Shown here piece by piece: positions 24,801 to 35,431 of a stretch of DNA of 64,000 nucleotides (positions are counted from its first letter, which is position 1; the number at the start of each line of letters is the position of its first letter). The DNA is from Spongilla lacustris (Eukaryota; Porifera; Demospongiae; Spongillida; Spongillidae). The translations under genes and the position numbers were made by a program. The notes beneath the pieces are model-generated. The model was not told the DNA's origin. It did no database searches and saw only the letters and a list, made by a program, of their open reading frames with translations. The DNA is taken from assembly GCA_949361645.1 (NCBI GenBank), contig OX442432.1:6398397-6462396 (forward strand), in the 5' to 3' direction.

Positions 24801-25391
24801 AAATAGGTACACGCCCACATGCCATCAGAGAATGGATCAACTGAACATTACTACAGTACCTTGTAGAAAAATACCAGTGGATCAGTGACTCCAAAAAAAC
24901 GAACTGCAACCTGTTCCTTTGAAACGTACTGAGATATACGGTCAAATCCGACCAACAGAAAGCCAAATGCACAGGCAAAGACATCTATTAGTTTCTAATG
25001 AAAAATTTAAATAAATAAATCACAAAGTCATACGTTTCCTTCCGCCCACTCACCGTAGTTACGACTATCTTTCTGTCTCTCTTGTTCTTAGCAAACGAAA
25101 TTTCCACCAACAAGAAGCCAGCTTTCTGAACGCCAGTAATGATGGGATTATCAAATCAGAAGTACATGTCTTTGCCTAACGTACCATGAAGAAGACCATC
25201 ATGGCCGACACCAGCACCAAGACGGCGCTGGCGTTGCTGTAGTGCACATCTGGATGGACATCTGCACAGGCACCCTTATTTAGAGAATAAAGACGGACAA
25301 TGCTTGTGGAAACGGCACACAATAGCAACGGCTTGTGTTCACTTACATAATATTTGCATGTACTGTAATTGAAGAACCACGGCTCGGCCAT
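21872..25391 (-). CDS. AMT-type ammonium transporter (AMT3), 660 aa, 14 exons
   Basis: Exons in transcript order: 25391-25347, 25274-25185, 25125-25054, 24994-24860, 24798-24694, 24633-24435, 24357-24225, 24163-24033, 23952-23825, 23776-23656, 22890-22797, 22727-22613, 22554-22415, 22346-21872 (1983 nt, in phase). AMT signatures are LDFAGSGVVHMLGG, ITAGCPFVGYWGA and VAPIHALCG, with both pore histidines kept. It is the most diverged copy. Exon 7 is extended and replaces the micro-exon of the other copies, the intron inside WFGWFAF is absent, and the predicted cytosolic tail is long and disordered with ten-residue repeats of the type ARPGSSPSNQ. The donor of exon 10 is embedded in a 24-bp minisatellite. 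The divergent tail suggests regulation unlike the other copies. Confidence 0.92.
22010..22190 (-). repeat. Coding 27-30 bp repeats in AMT3 tail
   Basis: Six to eight imperfect units, each with a core read on the coding strand as CGTCCTGGTTCC, encode a Pro-Gly-Ser-rich tail (RPGSS). Length variation here changes only the cytosolic C-terminus. Confidence 0.8.
23180..23672 (-). repeat. 24-bp minisatellite containing the AMT3 exon-10 5' splice site
   Basis: About twenty copies of a unit read on the coding strand as GTCTGATTGGAG, GTATGGGGGC and GT. The first unit includes the last bases of exon 10 (ending 23656) and its donor GTATGG. Every later unit repeats the same exon-end plus donor sequence within the intron, at 23- or 24-bp steps. 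Confidence 0.92.
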
Positions 25392-25696
25392 TCTGTTAAT
25401 AATAATAATAGTATGAAGCACGTGCCACCGTATAATGGTTAAACCCAAATATTTGAACATCAAGGGAAAAAAGATTTTCTCCCACTCCCCATCTCTCACA
25501 TAGTAACATGTACATAACCAGTATCTGCGTCGCCAAAACTGCCCAGGGCACTGAGGTTTTCATGGCAGCGCTCGCTCAAAATAACCAATCAATCCACACA
25601 CCGATTTCATGCCAAATCAAAAATATGGGCATAAGAGAAGTCAATGTAACCACACAATAAGACAACTATGTATTTAGCAGCTACATGAAGCTGCTC

Positions 25697-28600
25697 TCAT
25701 AGTTCTCGATTATCAGAACTCTTCTCCAAAAGCAGCTGCTGGTTCTCAGCGCTCTTCCCCTTCCTTACAACATATCTCCCTGTGCCACCTGTTGATCCAC
25801 TGTGAGGGTCCCTGCCGGTATCCTCCTCCCCACTCCTGTTTCGCTTCTGGAGACCATCAACGGACACAGCTCCATAGTCACTGTGACCACTCGGCACGAC
25901 GGCAATCTCCTCAGCGTTATCTGGCTCTGGCTCGGACTGTAGGGAAAGGGACGGTGCCCCAACCTCCTCCTCAGACGACGTAAGCAGCCACCCACCCTCG
26001 TACACAAGAGGCGGTGGGCTATGGCCATCACGTTGTTTGGGGTTAAGGAAGAAAATCCTAAGAAGTGCAGACATCAAGGAATCACGGCAAACGTTTGGAG
26101 GAAAAGCATCAAATCATTTTACAGACCCATTACAAAGATACAGCTTTTCACCATGAAGTGGCATTAATTAATGCTTAAAAAAAAAAGCTTCCAGAGGAAA
26201 ACCTCCAGCCACTAATTTCTGCATAACACAAGCCAGATACTATTTTAAACAAATATTTACAAAGGGAAAGAAAAAATCATAAACAAATGTTTACCACTCA
26301 TTAAATATACCAACGGTAGTTTCGAGAAAGAGGATAGAGATGCTTCCAACAATGCTTGTCACACCCAGAGAGTCACAAGCTGCAACTTACGGTAAGAGAC
26401 ACTACATACACATATCTAGCACCTAACATAGGGTTATTGTATAGCATTGCGTATGGAGTCATTATTGCGTACATTTCCATATGCATGCTATACGTTGCTG
26501 ATTAATGTTATACTCAAGTGTGTAACAAACTTGTGCACCGCACATCGAAGATGAGCTCAAATGTGATTAAACAGAGACCACTGCAACTCACTTCGACATG
26601 ACCTGTACAAATGGATTGATAGGAATAACATAGAGTGTTCCATACAACAGAATGGCAGACACCAGTCCAATGCCAATGATTATTAACGAGCCAAGGATCT
26701 GTGCCAATATCCTCTCTCCTTGTCCCTAAGTGGCCAAAGGAAGCAAGTGTGAGGTGCATATTACTGTTAGGGTACAGCTAGGTGGGGCTGGGGAGGAGGA
26801 GGGGAGGGGCTTAACATACTGCGGGGGGCAGTCTTAGCTCACAGTAGCAAAGACCCTCAAATGTTGCATGGAGGTTGCACTCTGACTCTGGTCCAGCCAC
26901 AAACAGACCAGTTCCAATCAGGCCCCACAACCCACTACACAAAGAAGGGCTCACATGACAACAAGGTCACCTGACAGCACCCACTCACCAGAGGCCATGG
27001 ACTGGGAACACTTTAGCTGTGTCCTTGATGTTAAGCTTATACTCCAGATAGCAGCCAAAGTGGTAAGCCAACACAGCAATAACTGGGCTCCCAGAGGGAG
27101 GGAACATTAACACTGTTCCTTGAATAAGGCACACCTCACCTCCAATGAGACATGCCCCCCAATAGTCAACAAAGGGACATCCGGCTGTGATGGCCACAAG
27201 AGCTGAGAGCACTCCATTGGCTACCTCGTTAGCATTGATTGAGCTGGCTCGCAAACGAACCTAGTGTGTAAGAAGCCTCAATTTGTGCCTCTCCACATCC
27301 CCCCCCCCCACACACACACGTACCTGTGCCCAGGTTGCAATGAGTATGGCAATAATGCCTCCTGATGCAGCAGCCATGATCATGTTGATGGCAATGATGG
27401 CAGGTATGTTGTAGTATGGGTCTTGCTGTCTGGACCCGGATGGGGCTAGACAGGAAGGGGGAGGAGTTGTCTCCTGTACAAAAGCTTGCATACACAGCCA
27501 ACACCTTACTTTCTACACTTTCAGTTGACCCACAGTTGAAAGCAAACCTAACAACAAAAAAGGTTCAGATGTTCACAGACCATCCCATCAACCAACCAGA
27601 CCACCACTCACCAGCTGAACCACAGTATGATGACCCCAAGGGCAGCCTCTGACACAGCCTCATCTCCACCACTCACCGGATACATCCAATCCCAGAAACC
27701 CCTACAGTGGGAGGGGCTAAGCCAAAGTCCCCACATACAGTCGAGTCTCACTCACTCGGAGTGCACTTCTTCCCCTCCCTCTGCCCCCTTTCGCATACCA
27801 GTCGGCTGTGTGGGGAAGAATCAAGCCAGCAATGAAGCTGTAGCCACCATGCCTAGCCAGCAATGAAGCTGTAGCCACCATGCCTAGCGCATGCTACCTT
27901 CTTTCCTTCTCTTAGTACGCAGACTCCCGCTATAAATACAAACCCATTCTCTTAGGACATTGATGGCGGCAAAGATCAAATTGGCAGGTTGCATATTTTG
28001 AGATGACTTTCATCATAAATACAGACTCCCCCCTCACTGAATACAGACATGCATGGGCAGCATACTGCTTTCAGAATGTGATTTTATTTATTTTATTTTT
28101 TGCATGCATGTATAATGCTGGACCAACTGCTACTGATGCCCAGTGGACCAACTGCTACTCCTGCCCAGTGGACCAACTGCTACTCCTGCCCAGTGGACTA
28201 ACTGCTACCCCTGCCCAGTGGACCAACTGCTACCCCTGCCCAGTGGACCAACTGCTACTCCTGCCCAGTGGACCAACTGCTACTCCTGCCCAGTGGACTA
28301 ACTGCTACTGATGCCCAGTGGACCAACTGCTACTCCTGCCCAGTGGACCAACTGCTACTGATGCCCAGTGGACCAACTGCTACTGATGCCCAGTGGACCA
28401 ACTGCTACCCCTGCCCAGTGGACCAACTGCTACTCCTGCCCAGTGGACCAACTGCTACTTCTGCCCAGTGGACTAACTGCTACTGATGCCCAGTGGACCA
28501 ACTGCTACTCCTGCCCAGTGGACCAACTGCTACTCCTGCCCAGTGGACTAACTGCTACTCCTGCCCAGTGGACTAACTGCTACTGATGCCCAGTGGACCA

Positions 28601-31600
28601 ACTGCTACTGATGCCCAGTGGACCAACTGCTACTCCTGCCCAGTGGACTAACTGCTACTCCTGCCCAGTGGACTAACTGCTACTCCTGCCCAGTGGACTA
28701 ACTGCTACTGATGCCCAGTGGACTAACTGCTACTCCTGCCCAGTGGACTAACTGCTACTCCTGCCCAGTGGACTAACTGCTACTGATGCCCAGTGGACCA
28801 ACTGCTACTCCTGCCCAGTGGACTAACTGCTACTGATGCCCAGTGGACTAACTGCTACTCCTGCCCAGTGGACCAACTGCTACTGATGCCCAGTGGACTA
28901 ACTGCTACTCCTGCCCAGTGGACTAACTGCTACTCCTGCCCAGTGGACTAACTGCTACTGATGCCCAGTGGACTAACTGCTACTCCTGCCCAGTGGACTA
29001 ACTGCTTCTGATGCCCAGTGGACCAACTGCTACTCCTGCCCAGTGGACTAACTGCTTCTGATGCCCAGTGGACTAACTGCTACTCCTGCCCAGTGGACCA
29101 ACTGCTACTCCTGCCCAGTGGACTAACTGCTACTGATGCCCAGTGGACTAACTGCTACCCCTGCCCAGTGGACTAACTGCTACTCCTGCCCAGTGGACCA
29201 ACTGCTACTCCTGCCCAGTGGACTAACTGCTACTGATGCCCAGTGGACTAACTGCTACTCCTGCCCAGTGGACCAACTGCTACTGATGCCCAGTGGACTA
29301 ACTGCTACTCCTGCCCAGTGGACTAACTGCTACTCCTGCCCAGTGGACTAACTGCTACTGATGCCCAGTGGACTAACTGCTACTCCTGCCCAGTGGACTA
29401 ACTGCTTCTGATGCCCAGTGGACCAACTGCTACTCCTGCCCAGTGGACTAACTGCTTCTGATGCCCAGTGGACTAACTGCTACTCCTGCCCAGTGGACCA
29501 ACTGCTACTCCTGCCCAGTGGACTAACTGCTACTGATGCCCAGTGGACTAACTGCTACCCCTGCCCAGTGGACTAACTGCTACTCCTGCCCAGTGGACCA
29601 ACTGCTACTCCTGCCCAGTGGACTAACTGCTACTGATGCCCAGTGGACCAACTGCTACTCCTGCCCAGTGGACCAACTGCTACTCCTGCCCAGTGGACTA
29701 ACTGCTACTCCTGCCCAGTGGACCAACTGCTACTGATGCCCAGTGGACTAACTGCTACTGATGCCCAGTGGACTAACTGCTACCCCTGCCCAGTGGACTA
29801 ACTGCTACTCCTGCCCAGTGGACCAACTGCTACTCCTGCCCAGTGGACTAACTGCTACTGATGCCCAGTGGACTAACTGCTACTCCTGCCCAGTGGACCA
29901 ACTGCTACTGATGCCCAGTGGACTAACTGCTACTGATGCCCAGTGGACCAACTGCTACTCCTGCCCAGTGGACCAACTGCTACCCCTGCCCAGTGGACCA
30001 ACTGCTACTGATGCCCAGTGGACTAACTGCTACTCCTGCCCAGTGGACTAACTGCTACTCCTGCCCAGTGGACTAACTGCTACTCCTGCCCAGTGGACTA
30101 ACTGCTACTGATGCCCAGTGGACTAACTGCTACTCCTGCCCAGTGGACTAACTGCTACTCCTGCCCAGTGGACTAACTGCTACCCCTGCCCAGTGGACTA
30201 ACTGCTACTCCTGCCCAGTGGACTAACTGCTACCCCTGCCCAGTGGACTAACTGCTACTCCTGCCCAGTGGACTAACTGCTACTGATGCCCAGTGGACTA
30301 ACTGCTACTCCTGCCCAGTGGACCAACTGCTACTCCTGCCCAGTGGACCAACTGCTACTGATGCCCAGTGGACCACAGTGGACTAACTGCTTCTGATGCC
30401 CAGTGGACTAACTGCTACTGATGCCCAGTGGACCAACTGCTACTCCTGCCCAGTGGACCAACTGCTACCCCTGCCCAGTGGACCAACTGCTACTGATGCC
30501 CAGTGGACTAACTGCTACTCCTGCCCAGTGGACTAACTGCTACTCCTGCCCAGTGGACTAACTGCTACTCCTGCCCAGTGGACTAACTGCTACTGATGCC
30601 CAGTGGACTAACTGCTACTCCTGCCCAGTGGACTAACTGCTACTCCTGCCCAGTGGACTAACTGCTACCCCTGCCCAGTGGACTAACTGCTACTCCTGCC
30701 CAGTGGACTAACTGCTACCCCTGCCCAGTGGACTAACTGCTACTCCTGCCCAGTGGACTAACTGCTACTGATGCCCAGTGGACTAACTGCTACTCCTGCC
30801 CAGTGGACTAACTGCTACCCCTGCCCAGTGGACAAACTGCTACTCCTGCCCAGTGGACTAACTGCTACTCCTGCCCAGTGGACTAACTGCTACTGATGCC
30901 CAGTGGACTAACTGCTACTGATGCCCAGTGGACTAACTGCTACCCCTGCCCAGTGGACTAACTGCTTCTGATGCCCAGTGGACCAACTGCTACTCCTGCC
31001 CAGTGGACTAACTGCTACTGATGCCCAGTGGACCAACTGCTACTGATGCCCAGTGGACCAACTGCTACTGATGCCCAGTGGACCAACTGCTACTGATGCC
31101 CAGTGGACCAACTGCTACCCCTGCCCAGTGGACTAACTGCTACCCCTGCCCAGTGGACTAACTGCTTCTGATGCCCAGTGGACCAACTGCTACTCCTGCC
31201 CAGTGGACTAACTGCTACTGATGCCCAGTGGACCACAGTGGACTAACTGCTACTGATGCCCAGTGGACTAACTGCTACTCCTGCCCAGTGGACTAACTGC
31301 TACTGATGCCCAGTGGACTAACTGCTACTCCTGCCCAGTGGACTAACTGCTTCTGATGCCCAGTGGACCAACTGCTACTCCTGCCCAGTGGACTAACTGC
31401 TACTGATGCCCAGTGGACTAACTGCTACTCCTGCCCAGTGGACCAACTGCTACTCCTGCCCAGTGGACCAACTGCTACTGATGCCCAGTGGACTAACTGC
31501 TACTGATGCCCAGTGGACCAACTGCTACTCCTGCCCAGTGGACCAACTGCTACCCCTGCCCAGTGGACCAACTGCTACTGATGCCCAGTGGACTAACTGC

Positions 31601-33667
31601 TACTCCTGCCCAGTGGACTAACTGCTACTCCTGCCCAGTGGACTAACTGCTACTCCTGCCCAGTGGACTAACTGCTACTGATGCCCAGTGGACTAACTGC
31701 TACTCCTGCCCAGTGGACTAACTGCTACTCCTGCCCAGTGGACTAACTGCTACCCCTGCCCAGTGGACTAACTGCTACTCCTGCCCAGTGGACTAACTGC
31801 TACCCCTGCCCAGTGGACTAACTGCTACTCCTGCCCAGTGGACTAACTGCTACTGATGCCCAGTGGACTAACTGCTACTCCTGCCCAGTGGACTAACTGC
31901 TACCCCTGCCCAGTGGACAAACTGCTACTCCTGCCCAGTGGACTAACTGCTACTCCTGCCCAGTGGACTAACTGCTACTGATGCCCAGTGGACTAACTGC
32001 TACTGATGCCCAGTGGACTAACTGCTACCCCTGCCCAGTGGACTAACTGCTTCTGATGCCCAGTGGACCAACTGCTACTCCTGCCCAGTGGACTAACTGC
32101 TACTGATGCCCAGTGGACCAACTGCTACTGATGCCCAGTGGACCAACTGCTACTGATGCCCAGTGGACCAACTGCTACTGATGCCCAGTGGACCAACTGC
32201 TACCCCTGCCCAGTGGACTAACTGCTACCCCTGCCCAGTGGACTAACTGCTTCTGATGCCCAGTGGACCAACTGCTACTCCTGCCCAGTGGACTAACTGC
32301 TACTGATGCCCAGTGGACCACAGTGGACTAACTGCTACTGATGCCCAGTGGACTAACTGCTACTCCTGCCCAGTGGACTAACTGCTACTGATGCCCAGTG
32401 GACTAACTGCTACTCCTGCCCAGTGGACTAACTGCTTCTGATGCCCAGTGGACCAACTGCTACTCCTGCCCAGTGGACTAACTGCTACTGATGCCCAGTG
32501 GACCACAGTGGACCAACTGCTACTCCTGCCCAGTGGACTAACTGCTACTGATGCCCAGTGGACCACAGTGGACTAACTGCTACTGATGCCCAGTGGACTA
32601 ACATTTCTCTTGCTCTGCCTCCATTCCTCCAACTTTGCAAATAGGCACAGAACAAGACCAAAGGTCCCACCTGATGGCAAAGAGTAGCAATGAGGCATCC
32701 ACAAAACCTGTTCATGTACCAAAGACGTGGTTGCAAATAAACTCACCTAGCATGTGGACAGCTCCTGACCCAGCAAAGTCAAGCACGTACATGCTCCTCA
32801 AGAAAGAAGGCGCTGCTATTGTGCAGTTGTAATCCGAAAGGATTCCAACGCAAAAGCGGTAGGGGGAGATGGACTGGGGTATGTCAGACCATATGATCAG
32901 GACGATAATAGGGTGAACTATTCCCTGCAGCAGCCACAAAGGTGAGGACTAAATAAGTATTGAGGTGAACTTGCAGTTATGAAACATACGCTGATGACAA
33001 AGGCGCTGATGAAGGCAGCTGGAAGCCTCATTTTGTACGTGTTGGTGACCAGGCAACCGCCAACAACTGTGGCAGCATTGCTTGCAAACGTGAACTGTGG
33101 AAAATAAATCAAATCTTATTTATTCAAAGCGCAAAGCTCTCACCTTAAAGAACCAAAGCAGGGGGTTTGATACACTGAAGAAGTGAGCATGGGCAGACTG
33201 CATACTGGAATATCGAGCGATGCTGTCGAACCCGATGAGGAAGAAACCAAAGGCACTGGCAAATGCATCCATATGTTTCTGCGTATTAAAATCCCTGCTG
33301 TCATAGGAATGTACAACATATGTCGTACTCACAATGATTACTACATTTCTTCTCTCCTTCACAGTTTTTGCAAATGACACCTCTACCAACATGAAACCCG
33401 CTTTCTACAGAACGGAATGAACATAAGATAATGTTGCTACATGTAAATGACATGCATGTCATGTTGGTGCTCACCATGAAAAATACAATTATGGCAGCTA
33501 TCAGCACCCAAGCAGCACTGGCATCATTGTAGCGAACGTCGTGTACACTCGGGCAGGTGTTCTGTTAACATCAATTTATAAAATCTCTATAATAGCGTTG
33601 CACATCTGATGATTACCCAATCATATCTACAGCCACTGTAGTTAAAGCACCAATTGCCGCTGCTCAT
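25697..33667 (-). CDS. AMT-type ammonium transporter (AMT4), 600 aa, 16 exons
   Basis: Exons in transcript order: 33667-33617, 33561-33475, 33404-33333, 33278-33144, 33094-32990, 32924-32747, 32670-32603, 27787-27756, 27701-27612, 27547-27510, 27445-27324, 27260-27140, 27082-26989, 26934-26820, 26725-26592, 26057-25697 (1803 nt, in phase). The signatures LDFAGSGAVHMLGG, ITAGCPFVDYWGA and VFPVHGLCG are intact. The exon plan is identical to AMT2, including the 32-nt micro-exon. The tail is long, acidic and polar. Intron 7 is 4815 bp, almost all a 25-bp satellite whose last unit supplies the donor GTTAGT. The start codon is 154 bp from that of striatin, which is transcribed the other way, so the two probably share a promoter. 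Confidence 0.92.
28116..32602. repeat. 4.5-kb satellite array, 25-bp unit, with higher-order structure
   Basis: About 175-180 tandem copies of a 25-bp unit (TGCCCAGTGGAC, C or T, AACTGCTACT, then CC or GA) fill AMT4 intron 7. Occasional units carry an extra ten bases (GACCACAGTG). Variant order repeats at larger scale: blocks starting near 29000 and 29400 match with a 400-bp offset, and the rare GACAAACTGC variant recurs at 30831 and 31916, 1085 bp apart. On the AMT4 coding strand each T-type unit contains GTTAGTCC, identical to the donor used at 32602. Confidence 0.97.
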
Positions 33668-33821
33668 TGTCGATTCACGCAGCTCGAGGGAAAGGAATCG
33701 CGTGCGCGTCGCGTGACTTAACTCGAGTGAATTCATAAGCGTTTGTTAAGTATGGCGATGCCTTGAATTTCTGCGGAGAGTGGTACAACCGAACAACGTA
33801 GTGTCTAATTGATATTTCACC
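33668..33821. promoter_or_regulatory. Bidirectional promoter region between AMT4 and striatin
   Basis: The 154 bp between two divergent start codons must hold both 5' untranslated regions and core promoters. It has CpG-rich stretches (GCGTGCGCGTCGCGTG) and no obvious TATA box. Confidence 0.6.
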
Positions 33822-35362
33822 ATGGAGTTAGAGCCGGCAGTGAGCTCCAGAATTCCAAATCCATCGGGTGCGACCGAACAACCTTCGGCCCAATCCTCAG
33901 CTAACTACACAATCCCCGGTATCTTGAACTTTGTCAAGCATGAGTGGACCCGATTTGAGAGGGAACGTACGAACTGGGAGGTTGAGAAATCTGAACTACA
34001 GGCAAGGATGTGCACAGTTGTGTGGGCTAGTTAACAAAGAGTTAGCGACTTATTGTTTTAGTGGGCGATAGCATATCGTGTAAGGCAATGAAACATGACC
34101 CACCAACTCTGTTTCTGTCAGGCAAAGGTGGCGTTCCTTCAAGGAGAACGGAAAGGCCATGAAAACCTTATGCGTGACTTGGTTCGGCGCATTAAGATGC
34201 TGGAGTATGCTTTGAAACAGGAGCGGTACGTGCATGTGGGGCGTGCGTTGTGTTGTGTGGTTGTTTTGACATCCTGATTGTAGGAGCAATAGTGACAATG
34301 TAAAGTAATAAAGGCCGTTTAAAAAACGAGAGAGTGCATTGAGCTGATATGCCCTCGAATTGTTATCACTGCTACAGAGCAAAGCTGTACAAACTTCAGC
34401 ATGGCAAGGACATAGTGTTCTCAGAACTCAAGCCACCAGCACATGAACCAGAGAATCCAGGTTTGTTACTGAGGCAAGGTGCATGCATTGCTTTGTTGAG
34501 TGGTTAGGTAGGGTTTTTTTCTTCTTGTGTGCATAGCGGAGTGGGTTGATGATGGGAGGAGGAGGTAGAAGAGTGGCATGGGGGAATGTGTTAAGGTATA
34601 GAGAGGGAAGTGTAAAGGTTTGGAGGGGGAGTTGTTGGGGGCGTGGGGAAGCATATTATGATTTGGAGGGGGGTTGATGGGAGCCTGGGAGACATATTTG
34701 AGCTTTCTCTTTCATTCTTTAGAAAGCACAGCCGATGCAAACATTGCAAACCAGAAGGAAGAGAGTAGGAAGGTGTTGAGAGAGTAAGTGCTGTATGGAA
34801 GGTGTTATGTAGGATGAGTTTGCTATTGTGCGTATCAAGTGTAGGCAGGAGTAGCTTTCTGTGCAAGGCTGGGTGTGATACCTACAGGTGAATGTGTATG
34901 TTGATGGTACTATATGTATGTGTTGGTGATATGTGTGTGTTGGTGATGCAAGGATTTAGTGTGTGTGTGTATATATTGCAGATTATAATCTTTCTGAAGA
35001 GGCTTTTTTAAAATTTCTAAATCCTACCCTTGCGAAGGTTTAAAAAATGAATGACCCTTACAATCTGTCTACATGCCTGGAAATAGTACATATTTATTAC
35101 ATGGTCAATTGTTGTCTCCCACACGCACACACACACATGCACACACACACATGCACACACACCACTCACACATGCACACACGCATACACATGCACACACA
35201 CACATGCACACACACCACTCACACATGCACACACGCATACACATGCACACACACATGCACACACACATGCACACACACACATGCACACACATACACATGC
35301 ACACACATACACACATACACACATACATATACACATACATGCACACACATACATGCACACAT

Positions 35363-35431
<69 letters not shown>

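Noticed and set aside
28003..32566. Repeated ORFs with PAQWTNCYSCPVDQLL
   Set aside because: The 25-bp unit is not a multiple of three and cycles all frames. It lies in an intron of AMT4 and is not a repeat protein.
28116..32602. CRISPR array
   Set aside because: Units are contiguous with no spacers, in a eukaryotic intron.
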